From Bacteroidales bacterium (lineage in GTDB: Bacteria > Bacteroidota > Bacteroidia > Bacteroidales > UBA12077), in assembly GCA_019038645.1 (NCBI GenBank), contig JAHOYT010000041.1, forward strand, positions 1 to 33,695: 33,695 nt of DNA. The letters are read 5' to 3'. Positions 8,780 through 17,236 of the stretch are shown here, in pieces. Position 1 is the stretch's first letter. Each line of letters opens with the position of its first letter. The notes below the pieces were generated by a model. The model had not been told where the DNA came from. It ran no database searches and saw only the letters and a program-made list of their open reading frames with translations. The translations under genes were made by a program, and so were the position numbers.

Positions 8780-9664
8780 TTAAAATGAGGACTCTTCACG
8801 ATTATACTTCCATCTTTTATGTGACCAAAGATAATACTCCGGCTTTTTAATAATTAACTGTTCAAGAAATTTTAGATGAGTTTCAGTAATCTCAAATTTT
8901 TTACATTGTGAAACATCATCAAAAAGCAAACTTGATTTAATTATATATTTTCCTCTTTTTATTTTTTCAAGATAAGTAAATACTACGGCATAGTTAAGTT
9001 TTTTTGCAATTTTTTCAGGGCCAGGAAAAACAGCTGTTTCCTGATTTAAAAATGTTGACCAGTATTTATTATGTATTTTAAGTGGACTTTGATCTGCAAT
9101 AAGACCGAGAAATATTAATTCATTCTCTTTCTTATATTTTACAATCGTTTTATATGTATCGTTCATAGTGACTGGAATAGCTCCGAATTTTGCCCGCATT
9201 TTATAAAATTGCTTATCAAAAAAGGCATTATTCAAAGGCTTATAAACGCCAAATACAATATGTGGTATTATTTTAGGGAGTGTTAAAAAAAGCTCCCAAT
9301 TACCATAATGCGCAGTAACACCAACAATATTTTTTTTATTAGTTAAAAGTTTTTTATAGATGTCGTTTTCTTCAAATTCTACCATTTGTAAAATTCGCTT
9401 TTTAGACATTTTTATGATAGCAATATTTTCAACAAAGATTTCGCTTAAATGATGAAAGAATTTTTTTGCAATATGTTTTATTTCATCACCTGATTTATCG
9501 GGAAAGGATTTTGTTAAATTGTTAAATACAGTTTTTTTGCGATAACCTAATAAATAATATAGAAAAATATAAACAATATCAGCAATGCCATAAAGTACAA
9601 ACTCCGGCAGTTTGCTAAACAACCAACTAATTATTAAAAATAAATATGTTCCGGTTTTTTTCAC
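8780..9664 (-). CDS. Lysophospholipid acyltransferase family protein (LpxL/HtrB-like), copy 2
   Basis: A 294-residue paralogue of the adjacent downstream gene. Shared blocks include YYLLGYRKKTVFNNL near the N-terminus, the HX4E motif in TAHYGNWELFL, GLIADQSPLK, TAVFPGPEKIAKKL and the ending YLWSHKRWKYN. As in copy 1, the N-terminal 35 residues are hydrophobic and would anchor the protein at the inner membrane with the active site facing the cytoplasm. The two proteins are clearly homologous but well diverged, so this is not a recent duplication, and each may acylate a different position. It starts 11 bp after the stop of the inositol-monophosphatase family gene. Confidence 0.88.
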   Translation of the reverse strand: MKKTGTYLFLIISWLFSKLPEFVLYGIADIVYIFLYYLLGYRKKTVFNNLTKSFPDKSGDEIKHIAKKFFHHLSEIFVENIAIIKMSKKRILQMVEFEENDIYKKLLTNKKNIVGVTAHYGNWELFLTLPKIIPHIVFGVYKPLNNAFFDKQFYKMRAKFGAIPVTMNDTYKTIVKYKKENELIFLGLIADQSPLKIHNKYWSTFLNQETAVFPGPEKIAKKLNYAVVFTYLEKIKRGKYIIKSSLLFDDVSQCKKFEITETHLKFLEQLIIKKPEYYLWSHKRWKYNREESSF

Positions 9665-9675
9665 TGAATGTATAG

Positions 9676-10470
9676 TTAAATAGCCATATATTGTTTCACT
9701 ATTTTTATAAAATCGTTGAAAACAAGATTATTACAAGCTACAATTTCTTTGCCAAAAATGTAGTTGTTTCCACCGGTAAAGTCACTTACATTTCCACCTG
9801 CCTGCTCTACAATAAATGCACCGGCTGCAACATCCCATGGACTTAAACTATATTCATAAAATGCATCAAACCTTCCGCACGCAACATATGCTAAATCTGT
9901 GGCAGCAGATCCAGGTCTTCTTATGCCATGCGAATTTTTCATGAAATATTCCAGTGTTTCAAGGAATGGTTTTATTCTGTCATAATCATAATAGGGAAAC
10001 CCTGTGGCAATAAGACTATCTCCAATTACTTTCTTGCGGGAAACATTAATTACGTTGCCATTTAAAAAAGCAGGACTATTTTTCCATGCATAAAAACATT
10101 CGTTAAGGCCTAATTCATGTACGACTCCAAGTATAACTGTATCATTTTCCATTAGAGCGATACTTATTGCGAATGGAGTAACTCCATGAATAAAATTTGT
10201 AGTTCCGTCAAGCGGATCAATTATCCAGTTATATTTGTTTCCTTTTTTAACCGAAGTTCCTTCTTCCGCTATAAATCCTGCTTCTGGTAATATTTGCATT
10301 AACCTGTCTACAAGTTTTTGCTCAGAGTTTTTATCAACGGAAGTAACAAAATCGTGTAAGCCTTTTTCCTCAACCTCTAAACTGTGTTTTTTATTTAATT
10401 CGGACAGGATGAAAGCACCCACATTTTTAGTCAAATCAGTGACCTGCTGACAAATTTTTTCCAGGTTCAT
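9676..10470 (-). CDS. Inositol monophosphatase family protein
   Basis: A 264-residue Mg2+-dependent sugar or inositol phosphate phosphatase. The family's metal-binding signatures are present: IAEEG (about residues 66-70), WIIDPLDGTTNFIHG (motif 1) and SPWDVAAGAFIVEQAGG (motif 2). Length and motif spacing are those of SuhB/IMPase proteins. The exact substrate (inositol-1-phosphate, or another small phosphate ester such as 3'-phosphoadenosine compounds) cannot be deduced. The gene sits in a leftward cluster ahead of two lipid A acyltransferases, spaced by 11 bp, so it is probably co-transcribed with them. The start is the ATG at 10470, followed by NLEKICQQVTDL. Confidence 0.9.
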   Translation of the reverse strand: MNLEKICQQVTDLTKNVGAFILSELNKKHSLEVEEKGLHDFVTSVDKNSEQKLVDRLMQILPEAGFIAEEGTSVKKGNKYNWIIDPLDGTTNFIHGVTPFAISIALMENDTVILGVVHELGLNECFYAWKNSPAFLNGNVINVSRKKVIGDSLIATGFPYYDYDRIKPFLETLEYFMKNSHGIRRPGSAATDLAYVACGRFDAFYEYSLSPWDVAAGAFIVEQAGGNVSDFTGGNNYIFGKEIVACNNLVFNDFIKIVKQYMAI

Positions 10471-10534
10471 AGTTTTATTTTAATTTTCAAAGATAATAAA
10501 CGTTAATTTGTTTATTGACATGGAAAACAATGTT

Positions 10535-11845
10535 TTAACGCAATTTAACATTTAAATTTCCGCTTTCCGATACCGATACTAACTTTACTTTTTTTATTTT
10601 TCCTACAAACGATTTATCATATTCTGTTTCTACTTTTATATAGTTACTGGTAAATCCAAACATTAATCTGTTTCTGTTGTAAGCCTCAAATAGTACTTCT
10701 GCCTCATTATCAATGTTTTTATTATAAAACGCAGATTGTTTGTTATTGGCAAGTGAATGAAGTTTTTTACTTCTTTTTGCAATAATATTTTTTGGGATTT
10801 TATCATCAAAATTAGCCGACTTTGTATTGGGCCGTTCAGAATATGAAAAAACATGATAAAAAGAAGCATCTAATTCTTCTAAAAATTGATATGTTGTGTT
10901 AAAATCCTGATCTGTTTCCCCTGGAAATCCAACAATAACATCAACTCCAATAAATGCATCAGGCATTAGTTGTTTTATTTTACCAACACGTGATTTAAAA
11001 AGTTCACGGTTATAGCGACGTTGCATTTTTTCAAGAATTTTGTTACATCCCGATTGTAAAGGAATATGAAAGTGATTCAGTATCTTTTTCGATTTTGAAA
11101 CAAACTCAATGATTTCATCTTTTAAAAGATTTGGTTCTATAGATGACAAACGTATTCTTTCAATACCTTCAACTTTTTCAAGTGCTACTATCAAATTAAA
11201 AAAAGATTCGCTTGTGGATTTTCCAAAATCGCCAATATTAACTCCCGTAAGAATAATTTCTTTAATTCCTGATTCTGCAATTTTTTGTGCTTCATATACT
11301 AAATCCGAAATTTCTTTATTTCTGCTTTTACCACGTGCTAATGGAATTGTACAATATGTACAGGAATAATCACAGCCATCCTGAACTTTCAGAAAAGACC
11401 TTGTCCTGTCAGCTTCAGAATGCGAAGAGTCAAACTGATCAACTTCATTAATTTCACAGGAATATATTTGAGGAGATTCGTTTTTTTGTAGATTATTTAA
11501 ATGATCAAGAATATTAAATTTCTCTTTAGTTCCCAGAACCAGATCGACTCCTAAGTTTTGGGCAATTTCTTCAGGTTTTAGCTGGGCATAACATCCAACA
11601 ACAGCAATATAAGCATCAGAATTTTGATTCTGAATTTTTTTGATAGCCTGTCTGCATTTTTTATCTGCTTGTTCAGTTACCGAGCAGGTATTAATAACAT
11701 ATATATCAGCTTCGGAATTAAACCCTACGACATCGAATCCTTTTTCTTTAAAATTTCTGGATATAGTTGATGTTTCTGAAAAGTTGAGTTTGCATCCCAG
11801 TGTGTGAAATGCTACTTTTTTACCTTTATGCCCCGAATTTACCAT
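10535..11845 (-). CDS. mtaB: tRNA (N6-L-threonylcarbamoyladenosine(37)-C2)-methylthiotransferase MtaB
   Basis: A radical-SAM methylthiotransferase that converts t6A37 to ms2t6A37 in tRNAs reading ANN codons. It has 436 residues. The N-terminal domain carries three cysteines for the auxiliary 4Fe-4S cluster: TLGCKLNFSET, NTCSVTEQADKKCR and VVGCYAQL. The radical SAM motif CxxxCxxC lies in DGCDYSCTYCTIPLARG. A C-terminal TRAM domain is present (EVLFEAYNRN to the end). The TLGCKLN signature and basic tail separate it from MiaB and RimO. It stands 36 bp after the SixA-like gene and 64 bp before the phosphatase gene. Confidence 0.92.
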   Translation of the reverse strand: MVNSGHKGKKVAFHTLGCKLNFSETSTISRNFKEKGFDVVGFNSEADIYVINTCSVTEQADKKCRQAIKKIQNQNSDAYIAVVGCYAQLKPEEIAQNLGVDLVLGTKEKFNILDHLNNLQKNESPQIYSCEINEVDQFDSSHSEADRTRSFLKVQDGCDYSCTYCTIPLARGKSRNKEISDLVYEAQKIAESGIKEIILTGVNIGDFGKSTSESFFNLIVALEKVEGIERIRLSSIEPNLLKDEIIEFVSKSKKILNHFHIPLQSGCNKILEKMQRRYNRELFKSRVGKIKQLMPDAFIGVDVIVGFPGETDQDFNTTYQFLEELDASFYHVFSYSERPNTKSANFDDKIPKNIIAKRSKKLHSLANNKQSAFYNKNIDNEAEVLFEAYNRNRLMFGFTSNYIKVETEYDKSFVGKIKKVKLVSVSESGNLNVKLR

Positions 11846-11881
11846 ATAAATCCTCTTTTTCAGGGTGCAAAGTTAAATTAT

Positions 11882-12385
11882 TTAATGAATATTTTTAGGG
11901 AAATCAAAAAAGGATTCAACAGGTTTAATCCGGTCAATTTCTGACCATTTATCAATTCTGAATTTTATTCCCACGATTCCTGTTGTGGGTAAATTACCAA
12001 TGTTATTATCCAGAAAAAAGTTAGCTAAATCAGTAAACGTCGGGTTATGTCCAAAAATCATTAGTGATTTTACATTATTTTCAGTGTTTTTAATAAAATC
12101 AATCATAAATTTTATTTCTGCCATATATATGCCGTCATCTATAATGATTTTATTATGAGGCAAATCAAAAGTTCTGGCAAAAATTGTTGCAGAATGAAGT
12201 GCTCTTATGGCCGGGCTTGATATTATTTTATCCGGTATTTTATGGTTATTCAGGAACCGCTGAGCCATTGTATAACTATCATTTATACCTCTATCCTTTA
12301 ATGGTCTGTCTATATCTGATATATCCCCATAATCTGATGTTGATTTTCCATGTCTTACTATATATAAATCTTTATAATCTTTCAT
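11882..12385 (-). CDS. SixA-like histidine phosphatase
   Basis: A 167-residue histidine phosphatase. The RHG signature is in YIVRHGKSTSDYG, with the phosphate-accepting His in RHG, then RPLKDRGIND. The second catalytic His lies in IFGHNPTFTDLANFF. The short length and lack of long insertions match SixA, which in E. coli removes phosphate from phosphohistidine domains. In Bacteroidota the targets of this branch are not well established, so the substrate is left open. The gene starts 9 bp after the PIN-PhoH gene stop and is very likely in the same transcript. Confidence 0.85.
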   Translation of the reverse strand: MKDYKDLYIVRHGKSTSDYGDISDIDRPLKDRGINDSYTMAQRFLNNHKIPDKIISSPAIRALHSATIFARTFDLPHNKIIIDDGIYMAEIKFMIDFIKNTENNVKSLMIFGHNPTFTDLANFFLDNNIGNLPTTGIVGIKFRIDKWSEIDRIKPVESFFDFPKNIH

Positions 12386-12394
12386 AAAATAATA

Positions 12395-13717
12395 TTACAG
12401 CAAATCACTAGCTAAATCGGCCAGATAACTCCTTTCGCCTTTAACCAGGTTAACATGGGCAAAAATATCCTGTCCTTTCATTCTGTCTGCCAGATAACTT
12501 AATCCGTTGGATTTTAAATCAAGATAAGGAGAATCAATCTGGTGAATATCGCCCGTAAAAATCATCTTTGTTCCTTCACCGGCGCGGGTAATTATTGTTT
12601 TTACCTCATGAGGAGTCAGATTCTGTGCTTCATCAACAATGAAAAATACATTCGATAAACTTCGTCCACGTATGTAGGCAAGTGGACTAATTACCAGCTT
12701 TTCTGCTTTATGCATTTCTTCTATTTGCATATATTCTTTACTTTGGGCCTTAAACTGATTTTTAATTACAGATAAATTATCAAAGAGAGGTTGCATATAA
12801 GGAAGTATTTTTTCTTTAACATCCCCGGGTAAAAAACCCATGTCTCTGTTTGCTAAAGGTACTATTGGTCGTGCCAAAAGAATCTGATTAAACTTTTTTT
12901 CCTGATGCAGTGCCGCTGCAAGTGCAAGTAGGGTCTTCCCTGTACCAGCTTTCCCGGTTAATGCAATTAGCTGGATCTCAGGTCTCATTAAAGCATCAAT
13001 CGAAAATGTTTGTTCTGCATTTCTTGGGTCAATTCCGTATGTCCTGTGTTTTTCGACTCGTTGTAATATTTTTTCCTGAGGGTCATAATGGGCCAACGCA
13101 GAAGATTTCTGACTTTTAAGAATAAAATACTGATGTGGTAAAGGTTTAAGTTTGAATTCATTTACAGGAATTCCTTCATGAGATTCGTAAAACTTTGAAA
13201 TAAGCTGATCGTCAATATTATCAATCGTCTCAATATCTTTATGAATTTTTTCCAGATCAGTTATCTGATCATTTTTATAATCCTGCGCAAGAATACCAAG
13301 CGATTTAGCTTTCATTCTTAGGTTGATATCTTTACTAACCAGAATGACTTCATTGCTCTTTTTCTTTATTTTAATATCTTCAGCAATGGCCAGAATACGG
13401 TGATCAGGAGTAGGCTCAGGGAAAGAAGCTTTTAATTGTTCAGAATATGGCTTGCCTGTTTCAATGGATAATTTACCCAATCCTTTACCAAGAGGAATTC
13501 CACCGTTAAAAAGATTATCACCTGAAAGTTTATCTAATTCTCTGGTAAATTCTCTGGCATGAAAATTTATCTGATTATCACCTTTTTTCAGATGATCTAA
13601 CTCTTCCAATACGACTATTGGTAAAACAATATCGTTTTCCTGAAATTTATATATACAATTGAAATCATGAAGAATAACGTTGGTGTCAACTACAAAAACT
13701 TTTTTGTTTTTTTTCAT
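12395..13717 (-). CDS. PhoH family ATPase with N-terminal PIN domain
   Basis: A 440-residue fusion. Residues 5-140 form a PIN ribonuclease domain (VFVVDTNVILHD, VVLEELDHLK and a later acidic region VILVSKDINLRMKAK). Residues about 235-440 form a PhoH-type helicase/ATPase domain with Walker A LTGKAGTGKTLLALAAA, LARPIVPLANRDMGFLPGD, Walker B VFFIVDEAQNLTP and IFTGDIHQID. PIN-PhoH (PhoH2/YlaK-type) proteins have been shown in other bacteria to unwind and cut RNA. Here it heads the leftward gene cluster and is divergent from folC. No partner toxin-antitoxin gene is visible next to it. Confidence 0.92.
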   Translation of the reverse strand: MKKNKKVFVVDTNVILHDFNCIYKFQENDIVLPIVVLEELDHLKKGDNQINFHAREFTRELDKLSGDNLFNGGIPLGKGLGKLSIETGKPYSEQLKASFPEPTPDHRILAIAEDIKIKKKSNEVILVSKDINLRMKAKSLGILAQDYKNDQITDLEKIHKDIETIDNIDDQLISKFYESHEGIPVNEFKLKPLPHQYFILKSQKSSALAHYDPQEKILQRVEKHRTYGIDPRNAEQTFSIDALMRPEIQLIALTGKAGTGKTLLALAAALHQEKKFNQILLARPIVPLANRDMGFLPGDVKEKILPYMQPLFDNLSVIKNQFKAQSKEYMQIEEMHKAEKLVISPLAYIRGRSLSNVFFIVDEAQNLTPHEVKTIITRAGEGTKMIFTGDIHQIDSPYLDLKSNGLSYLADRMKGQDIFAHVNLVKGERSYLADLASDLL

Positions 13718-13864
13718 AGAATTTATTTTTTATCAGATAAGGTCCGGCTGTTTTTTATTTCTTACTAAATTAATATTTTTATTTCTTAATAAACGAAACA
13801 TGTAAAGAATTCATTATAATGCATGGTAATTTTAGTTAATTTTGAGATCTTAATTTATTACAAA

Positions 13865-15154
13865 ATGAATTATCAGGAGACTCTTGACTGGCTTTTCGAT
13901 CAGTTACCAATGTATCAGAGACAAGGTAAGGCTGCTTATAAGGCCGATTTAAGTAATACATTGGAATTGGATAAGTATTTTAATCATCCACATCTGAAAT
14001 TTAAAAGTATACATGTTGCAGGAACAAATGGGAAGGGTTCCGTTTCGCACATGCTTGCATCTGTTTTGCAGGAATCCGGATATAAGGTTGGTCTGTATAC
14101 TTCACCACACCTTAAGGATTTTAGAGAGCGTATAAGGATAAATGGTCTTATGGTTCCTGAAGATTTTGTTATAAAGTTTGTTGAGAAGCACCAACAAAAA
14201 TTTCAGGAAGTAAAACCATCATTTTTTGAGATGACTGTTGCAATGGCTTTCGAATATTTTGCTCAGGAAAATGTTGATGTAGCAGTTATTGAAACCGGCA
14301 TGGGAGGCAGGCTTGATTCAACGAATATTATTCTACCTGATTTAGCTGTAATAACAAATATTGGATTAGATCATACTGCATTCTTAGGAAACACCATTAC
14401 TGAAATAGCCGCTGAAAAGGCTGGTATAATAAAGCCAAATATTCCGGTACTTATTGGAGAATCTCAGAAGGAATCCAGTGCTGTCTTTAAAGAAATGGCT
14501 TTGAAAAATAATGCAGAAATTTATTATGCAGATCAATATTATTTTTCGGATTATTCGATGCTTACCATTGATAATAAACAATCGTTTAATATAAAACATG
14601 ATGATAATATTCTGTATCCTGACTTAATTATTGATTTGGCAGGGTTTTATCAAAAGGGAAATTTGATAACAGTATTAAGGACAATTGATTTATTACGTGA
14701 ATCAGGTTATAGAATAGAAAATTCTTCTCTTTATGAAGGTCTGGCAAAGGTTATTGAAAACACCGGGCTATTAGGACGTTGGCAAATATTGGGGTATAAT
14801 CCAACAATTGTTTGTGACACTGGTCATAATTTAGAGGGAATAAAGCTTGTTTTAAATCAGATAAGCCAAACACCACATGAGAAATTGCATTGTATTTTTG
14901 GAGTTGTCGATGATAAGAATATTGAAAAAATTCTGAACATTTTACCGAAAAATGCGGAATATTACTTTTCAAAGGCTGATATTACCCGTGCATTAGATCA
15001 AAATATATTAAAGGAAAGGGCAAATAAGTTTAACTTAAATGGAGATTCTTATGGAAATGTGAAGGAAGCTTTTAAGAAAGCGAAAAAAAATGCGGGGGCT
15101 AATGATTTGATTTTCATAGGAGGTAGCACTTTTGTTGTAGCTGAAGTAATATGA
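13865..15154 (+). CDS. folC: Bifunctional folylpolyglutamate/dihydrofolate synthase
   Basis: A Mur-ligase-like enzyme that adds glutamate to dihydropteroate and tetrahydrofolate. The frame is open from an ATG at 13823, but the preferred start is the ATG at 13865 (MNYQETLDWLFDQLPMYQRQ). That gives the usual FolC N-terminus, and a TAATTTTG resembling a -7 box at 13837-13844 lies just upstream, within the longer frame. At 429 residues the length is normal. Visible motifs: P-loop HVAGTNGKGSVSHMLA, GLYTSPHLKDFRERI, AVIETGMGGRLDSTN, NIGLDHTAFLG, CDTGHNLEGIK and a terminal FIGGSTFVVAEV. It is divergent from the PIN-PhoH gene and followed by the tRNA-Val region. Confidence 0.93.
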   Translation: MNYQETLDWLFDQLPMYQRQGKAAYKADLSNTLELDKYFNHPHLKFKSIHVAGTNGKGSVSHMLASVLQESGYKVGLYTSPHLKDFRERIRINGLMVPEDFVIKFVEKHQQKFQEVKPSFFEMTVAMAFEYFAQENVDVAVIETGMGGRLDSTNIILPDLAVITNIGLDHTAFLGNTITEIAAEKAGIIKPNIPVLIGESQKESSAVFKEMALKNNAEIYYADQYYFSDYSMLTIDNKQSFNIKHDDNILYPDLIIDLAGFYQKGNLITVLRTIDLLRESGYRIENSSLYEGLAKVIENTGLLGRWQILGYNPTIVCDTGHNLEGIKLVLNQISQTPHEKLHCIFGVVDDKNIEKILNILPKNAEYYFSKADITRALDQNILKERANKFNLNGDSYGNVKEAFKKAKKNAGANDLIFIGGSTFVVAEVI

Positions 15155-15179
15155 TTTTTTAAAAATATTTAAAATTATT

Positions 15180-15209
15180 TTTGTAGAATAAAAAAGAGAC
15201 TTATATTTG
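15180..15209 (+). promoter_or_regulatory. Promoter for the tRNA-Val array
   Basis: TTTG at 15180-15183 and TATATTTG at 15202-15209 with an 18-bp spacer fit the Bacteroidota -33/-7 consensus. The expected start point (about 15216) lies 25 nt before the first tRNA-like unit at 15241. It should drive both 117-bp units and the intact tRNA-Val, ending at the terminator at 15558-15590. Confidence 0.65.
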
Positions 15210-15240
15210 CAACGCTTTTGAAAACAAAGCATAACAAAAA

Positions 15241-15293
15241 GGGAGATTAGCTCAGCTGGTTCAGAGCATCCCGATTGCAGATCGGGAGGGTCA
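15241..15293 (+). pseudogene. tRNA-Val-like 5' fragment, unit 1
   Basis: The acceptor 5' strand GGGAGAT, D stem GCTC/GAGC and D loop are identical to those of the intact tRNA-Val at 15475. The anticodon arm then differs: TCCCGA (15269-15274), loop TTGCAGA, TCGGGA (15282-15287), a 6-bp stem instead of 5, with GCA in the anticodon position. The variable region GGGTCA follows, after which T arm and acceptor 3' strand are absent. It cannot fold into a complete tRNA, so it is called a fragment. Confidence 0.85.
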
Positions 15294-15357
15294 TTTGATC
15301 AACGTTCTTATTACAAAATTGAATAAAATACGCTTTATTAAGCAATAAATATAATTA

Positions 15358-15410
15358 GGGAGATTAGCTCAGCTGGTTCAGAGCATCCCGATTGCAGATC
15401 GGGAGGGTCA
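15358..15410 (+). pseudogene. tRNA-Val-like 5' fragment, unit 2
   Basis: An exact copy of the fragment at 15241-15293, with the same lengthened anticodon stem and the same loss of T arm and acceptor 3' strand. It is in the same orientation and lies directly upstream of the intact tRNA-Val, in the same presumed transcript. In such a transcript, RNase P cleavage at 15475 would release the functional tRNA from these leader units. Confidence 0.85.
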
Positions 15411-15474
15411 TTTGATCAACGTTCTTATTACAAAATTGAATAAAATACGCTTTATTAAGCAATAAATATAATTA

Positions 15475-15549
15475 GGGAGATTAGCTCAGCTGGTTCAGAG
15501 CACCTGCCTTACAAGCAGGGGGTCACTGGTTCGAATCCAGTATCTCCCA
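15475..15549 (+). tRNA. tRNA-Val (anticodon TAC)
   Basis: A complete cloverleaf of 75 nt including the discriminator. The acceptor GGGAGAT pairs with ATCTCCC, D stem GCTC with GAGC, anticodon stem CCTGC with GCAGG around loop CTTACAA (anticodon TAC, valine). The variable loop is GGGTC, and T arm ACTGG/CCAGT encloses TTCGAAT. Discriminator A is at 15549, and the full CCA is not encoded. Its 5' half is shared with the two upstream repeat units and its 3' two-thirds with the two downstream modules. Confidence 0.97.
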
Positions 15550-15557
15550 CAAGAAAC

Positions 15558-15937
<380 letters not shown>

Positions 15938-15939
15938 CA

Positions 15940-15967
15940 AAACCTCGGCAAATGCTGGGGTTTCTTT
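15940..15967 (+). terminator. Terminator after GIY-YIG/tRNA module 1
   Basis: AAACCTCGGC (15940-15949) pairs with GCTGGGGTTT (15954-15963) around loop AAAT, with two G-T pairs, followed by CTTTG. It directly follows the tRNA-like 3' end. Confidence 0.6.
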
Positions 15968-15971
15968 GTAT

Positions 15972-16306
<335 letters not shown>

Positions 16307-16320
16307 CAACTGAAAGACAG

Positions 16321-16349
16321 GAGGTTAGCAGAAATACTAATCTCTTTTT
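16321..16349 (+). terminator. Terminator after GIY-YIG/tRNA module 2
   Basis: GAGGTTAG (16321-16328) pairs with CTAATCTC (16337-16344), with one G-T pair, around an 8-nt loop and is followed by TTTTT. It closes the tRNA-related array ahead of the toxin-antitoxin genes. Confidence 0.7.
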
Positions 16350-16444
16350 ATTTACACAGGTTAAACATAGATCAGCAGAAAAATTAAAGTATTTTTTCGT
16401 GATTGTTACCGAAATTAGGTACCTTGCTAGAAATTTTACTAAAT

Positions 16445-17236
16445 ATGATTATTGCGGAATACATAAACGAACTCTTAAGCAATGAAGAATACGCTTTTTC
16501 AAGGAAAGAGATATTGGAAAGGTCAACTGTATCGGGATTTGCATTAAAACGTGAGCTTTCCAGATTAGTAGAAAAGAAGAAGATAGTTAGCCTTAGAAAA
16601 GGATTTTATTTGATTATTCCACCCAGATATAAAAAGATAGGTATTTTACCGATAGAGATGTATGTGGAGAAGTTGTTTAAATATCTTCAAAGGGATTATT
16701 ATTTGGCATTTTATTCAGCCGCTAAATTTCATGGTGCTAGTCATCAGCAAATTCAAAAGGATTATGTTATAACTTCTCTTCCGTCAGTATATGATATAAA
16801 AAAGGAATCTGTTAATATTAATTTCTTTAATACATCAAACTGGCCAAAGAAAAATATTAATAAGAAAAAGTCAGATGCCGGATATTTTAATATTTCTTCA
16901 CCTGCATTAACATTGGTTGATCTTATTCATTACCATGGGAAATTAGGCGGATTAAATAGAATGTTAGCCATAATTGAAGAATTGATTGAAGAAATAACAA
17001 AATCGGACTTAAAAGATCTTTTATCCTGGTATCCTCATAAAAGTACAATTCAAAGAACAGGGTATTTATTAGAAGAAATGCAGGTTGATCAAGTGATAAT
17101 AAATCAATTATATGATTATTTACAAAAATCAGATTTCTTTCCGGTATTATTAAGTTCAAAAAAAGGACAAAAAGCCGGAAAAGCTAAAAATAAGTGGAAA
17201 GTTGATGTTAATGTAGAACTTGAAAGTGATTTATGA
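16445..17236 (+). CDS. abiEi: AbiEi family type IV antitoxin / transcriptional regulator
   Basis: A 263-residue protein. The frame extends upstream to an ATG at 16403, but the ATG at 16445 begins at the helical N-terminus MIIAEYINELLSNEEYAFSR expected for AbiEi, so it is preferred. Residues about 1-60 are a winged helix (FSRKEILERS, ALKRELSRLVEKKKIVSLRK, GFYLIIPPRY). The following AbiEi domain contains YYLAFYSAAKFHGASHQQ. AbiEi proteins repress their own operon and counter the AbiEii toxin. Its TGA overlaps the next ATG (ATGA at 17233-17236), the usual translational coupling of this pair. A short inverted repeat (TACC/GGTA) about 20-40 nt upstream of the ATG could be part of an operator, but it is weak. 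Confidence 0.88.
   Translation: MIIAEYINELLSNEEYAFSRKEILERSTVSGFALKRELSRLVEKKKIVSLRKGFYLIIPPRYKKIGILPIEMYVEKLFKYLQRDYYLAFYSAAKFHGASHQQIQKDYVITSLPSVYDIKKESVNINFFNTSNWPKKNINKKKSDAGYFNISSPALTLVDLIHYHGKLGGLNRMLAIIEELIEEITKSDLKDLLSWYPHKSTIQRTGYLLEEMQVDQVIINQLYDYLQKSDFFPVLLSSKKGQKAGKAKNKWKVDVNVELESDL

Larger units (their letters stand above)
15241..15474 (+). repeat. Two perfect 117-bp tandem repeats each starting with a tRNA 5' half
   Basis: Units 15241-15357 and 15358-15474 are identical over all 117 bases and abut without a gap. The next 117-bp boundary, 15475, is the first base of the intact tRNA-Val, so the repeat is in register with the tRNA start. Each unit is a tRNA 5' portion (about 53 nt) plus a 64-nt AT-rich tail beginning TTTGATCAACGTTC. 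The identity implies recent duplication, or an assembly artefact, which cannot be excluded from the sequence. Confidence 0.95.

Noticed and set aside
11109-11369. Reading frames on the opposite strand of mtaB, PhoH, the type IIG-like gene and the response regulator
   Set aside because: They lie wholly within well-supported genes, have no recognisable domains and show skewed composition typical of antisense frames.
13823-13864. Upstream start of folC at 13823
   Set aside because: The added 14 residues are hydrophobic and not part of the FolC N-terminus, and a -7-like box lies inside that stretch.
15241-15410. The two 5' tRNA fragments as functional tRNA-Cys genes (GCA in the loop)
   Set aside because: The anticodon stem is one pair too long, and both the T arm and the acceptor 3' strand are missing in each unit.
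15241-15474. The 117-bp tandem repeats as a CRISPR array
   Set aside because: There are only two units, they are fully identical with no variable spacers, and they contain tRNA sequence. No cas genes are present.
16403-16444. A strong AbiEi operator upstream of abiEi
   Set aside because: Only a 4-bp TACC/GGTA inverted repeat was found, too short to list as a feature.
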